Source of the DNA: Opisthorchis felineus
Taxonomy: Eukaryota > Platyhelminthes > Trematoda > Opisthorchiida > Opisthorchiidae
Length of the DNA stretch: 64,000 bases
NCBI GenBank assembly: GCA_004794785.1
Contig: SJOL01008389.1
Location: 498,385 to 562,384 of the forward strand
Direction of reading: 5' to 3'
The stretch's first letter is position 1. Each line of letters opens with the position of its first letter. The notes under the pieces are model-generated. The model made no database searches and was not told where the DNA came from. It worked only from the letters and a program-made list of their open reading frames with translations. Below are positions 48,258-59,928 of this stretch, in pieces. Both the position numbers and the translations under genes were made by a program.

Positions 48258-48465
48258 TGACGAGTTGACTATTCGGAATCGCTGGATGTTTAGTTTAGCT
48301 GCCATTGTTGCGGTCGACAGTACTTGTGAGCTGCGACGGGTATTTTTCGTTGAGTGAACAGAAGTGGTCTTGATCAGTTGGTTCCCGCAACATATATTCT
48401 GGGGCACGGCTAGCTCGCAGACAGTGGTTGGTTGGACGTATGAACTGAATATAACGTTGTTAGCT
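48258..48465 (+). repeat. Inverted duplicate of 51452-51652 (copy 1)
   Basis: The reverse complement of this stretch matches 51452-51652, nearly identical over ~160 bp (three differences seen) and weaker toward 48258. Both copies keep the same frame open on opposite strands. It lies 5' of the first kinesin exon found. Dispersed repeat or assembly duplicate. Confidence 0.85.
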
Positions 48466-49097
48466 TGCCTTGACTGGCGGAAAGTGCGCCCCACGCCATA
48501 CATATTGAAAGGGACATGTTTTGTCCTCCGATCACCGTGCAACTGTATGCATGAGCTGGGTGAGTCAGGTTACTTTCCTCCATTTATTGAGCTCGTGGTT
48601 TATTTAGTCACGGATGTTCTTCATGTGGCTCACCCAAATCAATTTATGAACTTCGATGAGATGAGAACAACTCAGTGCTTGAATCCGAATGATCTGGTCA
48701 CAATACCACTCAACTAGTTGGCTGTACTTGATGACGAAAAGCTGCAAGGAACCCTGTTTCCCAAGATAAGTTTCTAAGGGATTAATTCCGTGACAAGTAG
48801 TTGAAAGCTGTTTGCTTTTGCCCATAAGAGCTCAAATATTATCTGTCGAGCTGCAGTTGGAATGTTTGTGCACAAAGCACCTCACACCCTGAAGTTAGCC
48901 TTCTACAGTCCTTGTCCATACTATTCATGCATCTGGTTGTTCAGTGAAGAATAATCCCCTAAACTCAACTTGACAAAGTATTCCAGTGAACCCTGAAACA
49001 AGCGACCATAAAAGGATATGCTTTTTGGGAACAACATTTTACTTAGGATTGGATGACAGGGAGCAACAAATGACGGTATATCTTTTCCCAATTTCAG

Positions 49098-49433
49098 GGA
49101 ACGAACTCTCAAAATTATCTAGGTATGTCGACTTCAGATTGTCCAAAGTGTGTCCGACGTGAGAAGACACATTCTCGGAGAAACCACCGAAAGTCACTGC
49201 GACAGTCGGGGGATTTTTCCTCTCCTTCAGATGGACTTCGATTGGGATTTCAAAATACAATCCCCGTTCCAAGACAGTCAGATGGAACTCAACCAGGCAT
49301 ACGTTTCCAATTTGCCAGACTGCTTCGGAGCAGTCCCCCAAGCTTACCCCCTTCCCTGGATGAACTCAAAGTGGGATTCGAAAGCGCATTTTCTCGGGAC
49401 TACGCTCACTTCACCAGCCTCAATACGGGAAAG
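49098..49433 (+). CDS. KIF26: KIF26-like kinesin, exon A (N-terminal, pre-motor)
   Basis: The acceptor CCCAATTTCAG ends at 49097 and the donor GTATTG starts at 49434. The exon encodes 112 residues in phase 0, joining in frame to the motor exon at 50287 so that TGK precedes VKVIVCVRP. The sequence is Ser/Arg/Pro-rich (RREKTHSRRNHRKS, SSPPSLPPS) and probably disordered, like the segment before the motor in KIF26 proteins. A CPKC motif is present near the start. Earlier exons must exist upstream but were not found. The ATG at 49125 is a less likely start, because the open frame and acceptor argue for an internal exon. Confidence 0.75.
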
Positions 49434-50286
49434 GTATTGCAGAAATATTGACTATACATCATTCATTTGTCGAAACTTTTCTGTTTGAATTTCCGAGGAA
49501 GCTGCTACTCACATTTTCTTGTGGCCTATCCAACTGATTGATTGATACACTTAAATTTCATCTGCCTTAGGCAAACCGCTACATTTCGATAATTTGGACA
49601 TGTCTCATGATCTGCGACAGCCTGGAGAACAACGTCCATTGTTTGACTCATCCACACACGAATATCTCTGGTTAGTTTTGCCTTTGGTCCGTTAGGCTAT
49701 TGGAGTGACTCACTGTCCCCGACAATCCTAATTGCCCTTGCAGAGGAAAACAATGTGTGTGTGAACAACTCCCATAGCATGTTGGAAAGTCACGTTCGCA
49801 GATGGCATATTAACATATACCTCGATAAGTGTCATAGGCTGATTGTTACATGCTACGTACTCTGCTTCACTCTAGGTTCCCATTTCCACAAATCCACTTT
49901 GAGCTGCTACTTCCAGACGAACGAGATGACCATTCATAAACTAACTATTCATAAAGTTGCTGTTTTGTTACTAACGTTGTTGATACGTTCATTTGTATTC
50001 TACTTTCGACATTCAGCTTTCAGTTAATAAGAGGCAGCTGAAAAATATCACAATACAAAAGGTTCACCTTAGTCTTAGTTGCATCTGTCTCCTAACCTGA
50101 ATGATGTTTCAACTGTATGCTTTTTTCAAACGCATCGAGGTTTAGTTTGAAACGGGATTTATGAAGCTTGACTGAACACATACTTCGTAGAAAAACTTCA
50201 AAAATTCAACCAATCGTCCTGAATTGAAGTATTTTTCCATGTTTTCATAAATCCTCTGTTGTATAAATCTACTATCCTTTTTTCAG
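49434..50286 (+). other. Intron of the KIF26-like gene (853 bp)
   Basis: GT...AG intron ending in TCCTTTTTTCAG. A 90-codon frame inside (49755-50027) has no coding character. Nothing else seen. Confidence 0.7.
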
Positions 50287-50568
50287 GTGAAAGTAATCGT
50301 GTGCGTTCGTCCATCCGAAAGCACCGTCGAATGCAGACCCGTGTCAACGCTTCCCAATGCAGACAGACAGCATCATGCTCCCAATCAGTATTTGGACGCA
50401 CTGCTATCCCTCAACTGCAACATATCTAGTGGTTGTGTTGCGATTGACCACCGCAGAAATCAGTTAACACTCATTGATCCCACTCCACCGATTCGCAGAC
50501 GAGTCAGTGTAACAAATCCAAAGCTGTTCACATTTGACGCTGTCCTTGCAACACAGGAGCAACAGCTG
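50287..50568 (+). CDS. KIF26: KIF26-like kinesin, exon B (motor start)
   Basis: A strong acceptor (TTTTTTCAG) and a donor GTAAAT bound 94 codons, phase 0 at both ends. VKVIVCVRPSES is the first beta strand of a kinesin motor (family pattern VKVxVRxRP), and KLFTFDAVL is the conserved FTFDxVF strand. Between them lies a family-specific stretch of about 70 residues. The next exon continues directly with the helix before the P-loop. Confidence 0.9.
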
Positions 50569-50954
50569 GTAAATTTCACTGACAGTTTAAACTCCGTGGT
50601 GTCTCTTAGCGAGGTGTGAAGCAGATGTGTACAATTTTAGCACAGTGTATTATGATCTAGTTAATCCACCTTTGAAACGTTTGTTACACTTCACCAACAA
50701 ACTTTATGGTACCGTCCCATTCCAATAAAAACACGCGTGTTGTCGTTTTCCCAAGAAATTCGGGATCAGAAACGGTTTGTTTACTGGATGATTTTGTTTT
50801 CATCAAAACATTTCGCTCACTTTTGTACCGTTTAACGACGATTCCCCGGCTATTAGAGCAAATGAGATCCGTTGATTTGCACTGATACTGCTATGACAAT
50901 GTCATTCTTTGTAGGTGATTACAAACTGAGCAGATTTTTTGTTTCTTCTTCTAG

Positions 50955-51048
50955 TTGGAACTGAGCAGGGTGGCACTGACCGGTGTGATTCAACAGCTGC
51001 TGCGCGGACAAGATGGATGTATTTTAACAATTGGTCATAAGCATACAG
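50955..51048 (+). CDS. KIF26: KIF26-like kinesin, exon C (P-loop 5' half)
   Basis: The exon encodes LELSRVALTGVIQQLLRGQD and then GCILTIGHKHT, 31 codons plus one base. This is the helix leading to the nucleotide-binding P-loop; GQDGCILTIGH follows the KIF26/VAB-8 pattern G(A/Q)DGCxxxxGH. The donor must be the GC at 51049: AG|GCAAGT is a perfect GC-type donor, gives phase 1, and rejoins with GA|AAA at 51734 to give GHKHTGKT. The GT two bases further on (GTGTAA) would not fit the next exon's phase. Confidence 0.88.
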
Positions 51049-51063
51049 GCAAGTGTAATCACA

Positions 51064-51451
51064 NNNNNNNNNNNNNNNNNNNNNNNNNNNNNNNNNNNNN
51101 NNNNNNNNNNNNNNNNNNNNNNNNNNNNNNNNNNNNNNNNNNNNNNNNNNNNNNNNNNNNNNNNNNNNNNNNNNNNNNNNNNNNNNNNNNNNNNNNNNNN
51201 NNNNNNNNNNNNNNNNNNNNNNNNNNNNNNNNNNNNNNNNNNNNNNNNNNNNNNNNNNNNNNNNNNNNNNNNNNNNNNNNNNNNNNNNNNNNNNNNNNNN
51301 NNNNNNNNNNNNNNNNNNNNNNNNNNNNNNNNNNNNNNNNNNNNNNNNNNNNNNNNNNNNNNNNNNNNNNNNNNNNNNNNNNNNNNNNNNNNNNNNNNNN
51401 NNNNNNNNNNNNNNNNNNNNNNNNNNNNNNNNNNNNNNNNNNNNNNNNNNN
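51064..51451. other. Assembly gap (388 N)
   Basis: A run of Ns. Open frames reported across it are artefacts. Confidence 1.
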
Positions 51452-51652
51452 AAGCTAACAACGTTATATTCAGTTCATACGTCCAACCAACCACTGTCTG
51501 CGAGCTAGCCGTGCCCCAGAATATATGTTGCGGGAACCAACTGATTAAGACCACTTCTGTTCACTCAACGAAAATACCCGACGCAGCTCACAAGTACTGT
51601 CGACCGCAACAATAGAAGCTAAACCAAACAGCCTGTGATTCCTAGTATTCAA
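51452..51652 (-). repeat. Inverted duplicate of 48258-48465 (copy 2)
   Basis: Begins exactly at the gap edge, so its true left end is unknown. Near identity to copy 1 over ~160 bp, then declining similarity (GCTAAAC, GATTCC and CAACTCG blocks still align). Confidence 0.85.
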
Positions 51653-51733
51653 CTCGGAAGCGGTATTTTGAAATTAGGTCCATTATAACACGAGAATGAT
51701 ATTGGGTACCACATTACTTTAACCCTCTCTCAG

Positions 51734-51937
51734 GAAAAACACGATCAATGGTCGGTACGGACACATCTCCTCCTACAAGTTTTGGCATCATTCCCTGTGC
51801 AATAAGTTGGCTGTTTCAAGTTCTCAATAAACAGAAGGAGGTCACAGGCGTTCGATTCTCAGTTCGGGTGTCTGCGGTGGCGCTCAACGGGCCAAACGAA
51901 GAGTTTTGTGACCTACTCGAGGATGCCGTATTGCCTC
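51734..51937 (+). CDS. KIF26: KIF26-like kinesin, exon D (P-loop 3' half, beta4 region)
   Basis: The exon completes the P-loop as GKT and continues RSMVGTDTSPPTSFGIIPCA, then ISWLFQVLNKQK and VRFSVRVSAVALNGPNEEF. GIIPCAISWLF and FSVRVSAVE/A-type text are hallmarks of KIF26 motors. Sixty-seven full codons; starts in phase 1 and ends in phase 1 at a strong donor (C|GTAAGT). Confidence 0.93.
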
Positions 51938-54057
51938 GTAAGTAATGGTTTTCTACAATCCACGGAGACCCGTGCACTCATTTTGTGTGCTTGAATAGCC
52001 CCCTCAGTGTTAACTGGTTGTCGCGCACGAACGGCGAGTAATGTCACCAGCTCAACCAAAATACTTACCCAACCTTAAAGTCCAATGATCCATAGATTCA
52101 ACTTCCATATAAGACACTTCTTCATAGTTCTTCCTCATAAACTATACAAATTTGGTCGTATTGGAGGGTAGTCAATGGGATAGATGGAAGAATATTTACA
52201 GTAGATCATGTCTGGTTGGTGTTGGGATTTCATCCATCTGGTCTGAAGTAGACCTTCTAGGACTTATCGCTTTTGTGATTGCCGAACTACCTCTTTTGTT
52301 TTGCTGAAGTCCATAGTGTATTTTTGAGAACCAGAGCTTATGATTCCAATGAATCCAACAACCACTTCTTGGAAAATGGCGTACATGCTTGTTTTTGAGG
52401 TATGAAGAGGTTTTTCGGATTGCATTTCATTCAAAAAAATCAAATAAATAGTCTGACTAAGACCTCTCTATTCATGAAGAATGTAGGACTAATTTATCCT
52501 TGTTCTTGTTTACTTCAAACCTACGTGTTCTACCACCATCTCTTGAAAGCACATTGAGCCACTGACATTTGTGAAAACTGTACTTGTCACCGCTTCGCAG
52601 ATTCGTCTGACATGATTAGTTTGGCATGCGGCGCGCTGTACGTCTGCTTCCGCTCATCGGCGACTGATAGCTATCATATATGAAAGAGTTTGTCTTGAAC
52701 GCGATACTCAGAATCCCCAGACATACTGAACAATGGGATATTTGTCACAAACTGATCGTGTTCAGGAAGGCCGATAAATCTGCCGAAACCATACAGAAAC
52801 CTTACTGGACTGGGAAAACACCTGTACTAGGTGCAGATCCCACATAGGAATCGTCCACAGGTGGCTAAGAATGTCGTATAGAACCATATATTCCACTGTG
52901 CACTGTTTAAAGCGAAGCATAACTGAGAAGCCCACTAATTGAATAGGAGGTGCAGCCTGTTAACATGGTGAATGATTTCGGAAAGCTTACTTTTTTGGTG
53001 ATCTCAGTTACATTACCTTGGCTGTTCGCAATAAAATCCCTATATTCCAGCCGTTCTCTCTCCATACGATAACAAATTCAAGCGGATATAGCTGACAAAT
53101 GATCTCGGATTTCGGGAAATAAGAACCCTTAGCGAATCCAACGCTGATCAGAATCTACGCTGCATAGAATTTTTTTTACCATTTCGTTTCGGCTTCTGAG
53201 TTCGCCTAAACAGTGTCATTCCACCCAAATATTTTGGTTTTCCCCATAGGTGGTGCATCAAATAACCCTACCTTCTCGAAAAAACAGTATGAATTTTGGA
53301 CTGTTAGCTTTGGCTCGAGCTTTGCTTGAGCACTGTTGCAACATCCCCCTTGTCCTTTTTATCTTCAGACACTTGTCACAGGGTCGAAGATCTCAACCCT
53401 GTGGGAGAATCCGGTTCCTCGCCAAAGAAAGCTATTTCATGAGCCAAAAGTTCCGGTGACATCTTTGAGTTTATGCGCTCAATCTCTAACATTCTTTGAG
53501 TATTGCACAATCTTCTGGGAATCGTACATTCAGGGTCATGAACCTGTTTGCGAGCTTCCTGTCACACAATTTATTCGAGTTACCATCCAGAATAGCAGCA
53601 ACAGATCCTGCCGTTGTTATTTGCTCAATAGGTGATAACAATTTGTTTTTGGTACCTCTTCTCACTATTTGGTTAGACACTGGATGGGCGACGAGTTCTC
53701 AGCAGCTGACCTCTGTCCACTGTGTCAACGGTACAACCGCAAAAGTGCTTGGGCATTTGGTGAAAATAAAAATATCCGACTGCCGATAAACCAGAAAATA
53801 TTGGTTAAATAATTGCACCACTTCCGACACGTCATTCTCCCAAGAGTGCAGGGGTTAGAAATTGTTCACTACTCGATCACTGCTTGGAAGATGGATTCCC
53901 GTTCCTGTTCCGAAGCACGAAATGTGTTCCCCTCATGAGTGAATTGCTCGTTTAGAGGTTTCTTCAGAGGAAAGGGCACCTCACTTAGTATTGAATTGGC
54001 GAGGAGTTTGGTTGTACACGTTATCTAAAGAGTTCTATTTTCCATACTTACATACAG
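51938..54057 (+). other. Intron of the KIF26-like gene (2.1 kb)
   Basis: Frames at 53250-53789 are open in two registers, but the flanking exons join in phase without them (C|AT gives His). No other feature recognised. Confidence 0.65.
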
Positions 54058-54384
54058 ATGAGAATGACATATCTCCAAGTCAATACTTACGGTCACAAGA
54101 GAGAAATCCAGCTGCCAATCCAGCTTCGGGTGATATATTCCAGTCTACTGATTCCGAATCAGTAGCTATGCAGATTGGTAGATGTCTCGCAAACCAAAAA
54201 GAAATTCGGGTTGCTAGTGCGGAAAGGGCAGCTTATCTCTTGGACGTCGCCCTGACCAGACGGGCAGCAGCGTGCGCAAACAAAAGGAACAGTTCGAATA
54301 CGAATGGTTCGGGTCTATCACACATGTTGTTCACTTTCCATGTCTACCAGTGTTGTGTGGAACAGAATGAGACAGGGGCACATG
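54058..54384 (+). CDS. KIF26: KIF26-like kinesin, exon E (switch I region)
   Basis: The acceptor CTTACATACAG and the donor GTAAGT bound 108 codons plus split codons. EIRVASAERAAYLLDVALTR matches the KIF26 pattern ELRAPTAExAAFxLDAAL, and LSHMLFTFHVYQ matches the switch I strand SHMLFTLHVYQ. The usual kinesin switch I SSRSH reads SGLSH here. The first ~30 residues are a Ser/Asn/Pro-rich insertion. Confidence 0.93.
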
Positions 54385-55497
54385 GTAAGTGAACTTCATT
54401 GAAAATGTCACTGAAATTCCGCCTTCTGTCTAGCTAACTTCGGAACATCAGTTTACTTTCTGCCACCATCGCCATGGCGTAAACAACGAACAGCCTAAAT
54501 AATTTGGTTCAGTTGTCATTTTCACTAAATTCCTGCTCCCACACCAACTTTGAAATGAAACACACCGCGCACTCTGTTGGATAGGGCGTTGAACAGGATC
54601 TAGACATCCGCTTGCATGTGTGGCTGGTTTTCGCCTAGCTGACCACACAGACTACCCTGAACTCATCATGCATAAACCCAACGAAACTCACTGGTAGCAA
54701 AGGCCTATGAAAAGCTTCCTCAGTGTTCAGCTTGACGGCAAAGATTAACGGTCGGAAAATATTTGTCATTGTAATCTGCTTCGAGCCAAATTTCGATGAA
54801 GCAAAAGTGTCCCCATGAGCTCCCTCAGTTTTCTACTGACAAGGTCTACCAACTGCTGTTGATATCCTCCCGTCAGAATGGTAACACTGCTCGAGGTGAC
54901 AGCTGTACCGTTTGTGCTTTAGCCATAAAGTATGAAGAATAGCTGGTTCGTTCAATGAATTTCAACTTTTGCCCTGATCAGCGTAAATTGTGAAATGGTG
55001 ATGAAGAGTGGGCTGTCATGTCAATCAGAAATTATTCCTATTGTTTTTGTTCAATTATCATTTCTTTTTTTTCGTTGGTTGTAGAATAACCCATCCTATC
55101 GAGAATTCTGAAAAATGGTGCATGTAAACAGTGCACCGTGTGCGTGATCTTGATCAAAACTTGTTTGTAGGCTCAAACGCCTTTGATGGGAGCGTAGGCA
55201 GAACATTTAATCATAGGTGTAAACAATTAAAGTTTTATAGTAAAGCGAATTTTGGTGTTTTATTCCACGACTGTTACTTAATATCAAATCGGCAGCGCAT
55301 TTGCTCAGGAAAGGGCGAATGATACAGTCAGGATGGTGGTCAGCTCCTAGTTTGGCGGGTTCTCGCAGAAACGGCTTTATGGTTGTTTTGTGCGCTATTT
55401 TGACCCACTATTCGTCGCCGGTATTTTGATGAGGGCTGTTGTAGACTTGAAGTTCACGATGTGGCTGCTGTCCATTGTCCCTCTCTCTTAATTTCAG
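54385..55497 (+). other. Intron of the KIF26-like gene (1.1 kb)
   Basis: GTAAGT...TTTCAG intron. Nothing recognised inside. Confidence 0.7.
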
Positions 55498-55880
55498 TTT
55501 CCGGAGGCCGAACCAGGCTGCACTTACTCGACCTTGGCTGCGGTCGGTACGGTCACCCCACAGCTGCGATCCCTGGTGAACCCACCAAGTTCAAGCAGAC
55601 AGCACAAGATACGGGCCAATCCCATCTTCCCAGTACTCGATCAACAAACAAAATCGACAGACCCGTTATCCATAACCCAATGAACACTACATGCAGAAGT
55701 CTTTCAATTTCCGGTATGGCTAATGTAATACTGGCACTTCTAACCGGTCAGAGGCACTTGCCATTCCGGGACTCCGCATTGACCCATTTGATCAGAGAGG
55801 CCATGACCGGAACTCAGGTTCATCCTTGTGTGATCGCCCACATTGATTCCGGAACTCAATACTACACAGAAACTTTGCAG
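55498..55880 (+). CDS. KIF26: KIF26-like kinesin, exon F (switch II to motor C-terminus)
   Basis: VSGGRTRLHLLDLGCG matches KIF26 MSGGRSRLHLIDLGSC. Canonical kinesin switch II DLAGSE is DLGCGR here, so the catalytic glutamate is missing. LSISGMANVILALLTGQRHL then PFRDSALTHLIREAM is the alpha4/L12/alpha5 microtubule-binding part (family LSALGNVILAL...YRDSKLT.LLRES). CVIAHIDSG...YYTETLQ is the last motor strand and helix. Between switch II and alpha4 there are about 50 extra polar residues. Starts in phase 1, ends in phase 0. Confidence 0.95.
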
Positions 55881-58800
55881 GTAACTTCTATGTTACTTCA
55901 TTCCCACATGCACTATACAATCGTTACCGGTTCGTTGACTGCCTGGATAAAAGTGTGGACTAACACTTTATTGGCCCAGGTTTGGTAATCACTAAGCACC
56001 TCCATGTAGGTTGGTGGAAACGGGCTTGGTTAACTGCAGTCTTGTTCAGCAATAAAGATAGTTAACCCACAAATTGCAAATCTTTAGGAATCGAACTGTG
56101 GATCGCCTTGTTGCAATTGTCACCAATGAGGGACCGCAACCACGAAAGATGGCTTTTGGTTTATCCTGGCAGGTGGCATCTTTTCTGAAGATTGCTGTTG
56201 AGGGTGAGAAAAATTGGCCCTCTCTACAATGATAATGGTATGGCCTATTTTGGCTATTGGTCATTAGGTTGATCAGCTCTTATCCATACCCTGCCAGCGC
56301 TTATCCTATATGACGGCTTCTTTTCTCACCACAGTCTAGCAGTTGTTGCTGACCTGAGAAATTGTTGGAAATCTGGCGCATACCTTTAAACAGTGTGATA
56401 AACCTTGACACAGTGTACACACGAATAAAGGTCGCCCCACTGAAGAGGCGACCTAAGGTGTTCTCTACCAGGTTCCCGTATGACCTCTTATCTCAGTTGG
56501 AATCAACCCCACCTACCTGAAGAGTCAGCAGTTTTGTTCCGCTACCAGCGATTTCACCCTCGTAAATAAACCAACAGAAAATACAGCAACATCGTGCGTG
56601 TTTCAGTTGCCTGACGTCGATTCCGAAAGACTTAAATTAGGGTCAGTGAAGCGTATTTAGAACAGCTGAACAGATTCAAATTCGAATGCACATTCCTATT
56701 GTTATTAATCAAGCCTGAGCCAACTCTTATGTTGCGAAGGACAACATCTAGCTCCAGATCCTCCTTCCCAATGCTACAAATCTTTTCCCTCGATTCAAAC
56801 CTGGTGAACAAGTTATAGCAGGTCATAGTTGACCTGTGTACCATTTACTTGCTTCAGTGAACCATTTTTTATGCACTTGTGGGCACGGAATCATCATCGA
56901 CTGCCTGAGTGCCATACATCACTGAGGAAAAACGCTCCGGTAAGAAGGGATAGGAATGAGCAGGGACGGGGAGCTAGAGCAAGGAACACTGGTATTTTCC
57001 GGGAGAATGATCGGAGACAAGGTGTCCATGTTTACGAATATTATCCAGCTAGGCAGATACAGGCTTTATCTAGGAGTACAGTGCCGTAAGTAGGACTGAC
57101 CCAATAGCTTTTGCGAAGATCAACCGACATAAGAACAGCTCACAATGGCGGACAAATACCCAGGCAGGAAGTGAGTACTCAGCCTCCAGGGTTGGCTAAG
57201 AACCGTTTTCTATGGGGTTTCCAAGCGCGTGCAAGAATCGTGAAGATTCCGTAGCAGCGCGCTTGACTATATTCAATTTCATTTCTTACTGCCATATCAT
57301 CTGTTGTGTCCGACATTTTAGCTAGCAAGGACTAAAACAGCACTTTATTAGTGGATGATGGTTGGGTTTGTGCAGTGCATGCCCCAATTTTATAGATTCG
57401 TAACTGAGTGCTGGCTTACCCACCGTCTCATCGCTGGCATGCTGAAGATAACTACTATGCTAGTTGCTGTGTTACTGAAGGTACCGGTGATCAAATGTCT
57501 GAGGAAAGATTTCGTGTGCATGTCTGTTCTGTCACTATACGGCCAAACACCACCTGGTGCACAAGTCCTGGAGCGGTGAGTAAAACTCTTGTTGCCAAGC
57601 CTCAGCCAGGTGAACTTGGAACTACTTACTCCTGAAACGGAAGCTGATTTCCGAGCGGCAGTAATTTTCAGGTTGATTTTCGGTTGATCCTATAACAATG
57701 TGGGTTTCGTTCACTAGTCGACTGAAGGTTACGGCAGCGTTTATAGTGAGAACTCGGATGTAGACTAAGCGTCGATGAGCCCACCCTCCCTCATCATTGG
57801 AAACCAGTATTAAGCACGGTGTGATAGCTGCTGGAAATGTGTTAACAGGGCTGTGGTGGTTTTGCCGCCTGGGCTTTGTGGAACTGCACCTGACAACAGG
57901 GCATTCCACGTGAGTTCAGTGACGACACCACGAAGTGGAAAGCGTTATCCCGCCATAAAAGCGCCTCACACATTACTGACTTCTAGTCAGTACTTAGTTG
58001 ACCGAAAAGACGCGCTCTGTTATCCTGCTGGTTCCAGGTGACCGGACAAGGCCTAGAGGACGGAACCCGGATAAATACCCATACCAGACGAAGTGGACTG
58101 TCAGCGACCTTTCCAAGCTCTCCAAGTTATTCCGGCTGCCTAGCCGTCCGCACTTAACAATGCAAAAGCACTAACCGAGAAATGTTCAGCGGCGCTGGAA
58201 ATGTCGCAAAAACACAGTAACCCATCTCATTCCATGACCATTTCCTAGCTCCGTCCCTAACAGTACTTTTATTACGGCTGAGACTCGGAATATTAGTATA
58301 GCCAACTAATTTTTATCCTGGAGAAAATGGTCGCAAAATAAATGAATCAGTAAGAAAGTAACCAAAGACCTTGATGAGGATGCTTCTGAAAAGAGACAAA
58401 AATAAACATAAAACCACAATCCACTTTTGCAGATGCTATTCGGCAGCCAAGTACCTCAAAATATCTGCTTTTAACGGCAAACATGTTATATGTATAGAAT
58501 CATGGGTATTCATTATGAGCCCCACCATATTTGTGCCAGAAGACAAACTCAACCGAGGACTGCTGAACACTGTTGGAAAAAATTTCTTGTTTGTTTGTTA
58601 TATTTCCCCCTAACCTGCTGCAGTAATGTAGGGCCCTGTAGATTACCTCCAATATTGGCTTAGTAAAGGTCGATTCGACCTCCCTCTTGAGGGATTACTT
58701 TGTTCATTCAATTCGTACTTACCTTTAAACCTGAAATTCACTGAAATTTACGGACGCCGGTGACATATGAAGGCAACCTCAGCAAGGATTTCACTGGTAT

Positions 58801-59176
58801 TGATTCCGCTGCCTGTCCAAGAACCAAACTTCTTTCCCTTGTTTGTGCACATTCTTGTCTTACTAGTTGCCGTGTGAGTTGCCTTCCATCACTTTACAAC
58901 TTTACCGAGAGGTTTCACCCCTGTAGCCGTTCACTTGCAGTCTTTGGTAACGAATATCTATGCTGATATATTTTTTCACACCACTGCTGTCGTCTTTCTC
59001 CGACGGTTTAAATCTGATATCGATCTTGTCCATTTCCAGTAATGCCTTCATATGTTAGGTTCAGTTACTTAGCTTACTGTGATGTGATCATCCTGTTCCT
59101 TCTTCTATGTCCGTTTGAACTAGGGTTTATAACATCAGCTTTTTAATTGGCCTATTTGTCATCTATTTCATTTAAG
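55881..59176 (+). other. Intron of the KIF26-like gene (3.3 kb)
   Basis: The flanking exons join as ETLQ|ILQLASK, matching the family's ETLSTVQLA spacing, so no constitutive exon lies inside. Open stretches at 56829-57089 and 57355-57635 look protein-like; the latter ends at a strong donor-like GTGAGT (57576). No other feature seen. Confidence 0.6.
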
Positions 59177-59620
59177 ATTTTACAACTTGCGTCGAAATTA
59201 AGTCGTCTCAGGCGACGCCGTGTTGGTCCCAGCACATCGATTCCAGCGCACCTCACATTGACATCTTACTCCGAAGACACCGGGTCATCTATGGAGAGTT
59301 GCTCTGATACCGCTCAGGCCGAAGTTTACAGGAGAAGACTACGAGGTCCAAGGATGGGAAAATCGTCCTACGGGCGTTCCTATAATTCCGATGTGGACTT
59401 TACCTCAAGCAGCGAGCAATCCTGTGAAACAGTCATCTATCTGGGACGTAAACACGAAATCGATGGCCAAATTAATAATGCGGCTTTGTTACGGCTTGGG
59501 CCAAGGGGCAAAGCGGACGGAAGCGTAGACGCCCGGTCAGCCTCCTCGGGGCAACTCAGCGGTGGGGAACAGCAAAATCGAACGCTGACCAGAAATTCAA
59601 ACCAAATCACGCTAAAAAAG
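59177..59620 (+). CDS. KIF26: KIF26-like kinesin, exon G (neck and proximal tail)
   Basis: The first residues ILQLASKLSRLRRRR match the KIF26 motor end and basic neck (VQLAxRxxRLRRKK). The remaining ~130 residues are Ser/Arg/Gly-rich (YSEDTGSSMESCSDT, RGPRMGKSSYGRSYNSD), typical of a disordered tail. 148 codons, phase 0 at both ends; acceptor CATTTAAG, donor G|GTATAC. Confidence 0.9.
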
Positions 59621-59928
59621 GTATACCGAATGCATGGGAAAACACTTATTCCATAAAAAAGGTTGCATTATTCTTTCATAACATTTCCTATCTGGACGAA
59701 TTTTTGAAATGCTGCATCTGATCCAGTCAGTAATATAAACCTCAGGTTTTTCTCAGTGAAAATTTCATGATATGCTTATCACCGCTTACTTTATTCAAAC
59801 TCTTCTAACACCCGATGATCATGTTATTTGGCTTTTATAACTTATTCGACCTTCCCCGTCATTTTAGGTCGTACTTAATATTCCGTTAGGTGAGCTTTTC
59901 ACAGTTTCATATTTATTTTCGTTTATAG

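Larger units (their letters stand above)
51049..51733 (+). other. GC-AG intron of the KIF26-like gene, containing an assembly gap
   Basis: The donor is AG|GCAAGT and the acceptor CTCTCTCAG. It interrupts the glycine codon of the P-loop. Ns occupy 51064-51451. The rest is mainly the inverted duplicate of 48258-48465. Confidence 0.75.

Noticed and set aside
48364..48717. 117-codon + frame upstream of the kinesin exons
   Set aside because: It lies in a duplicated repeat, has no kinesin-family character, and the - strand is open as well.
50955..51615. Open frames of 167-194 codons across 51064-51451
   Set aside because: They consist almost entirely of Ns; only the first 94 bases are a real exon.
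53336..53789. Overlapping open frames as an additional motor exon
   Set aside because: Exons at 51937 and 54058 join in phase and the protein order matches the family without an insertion.
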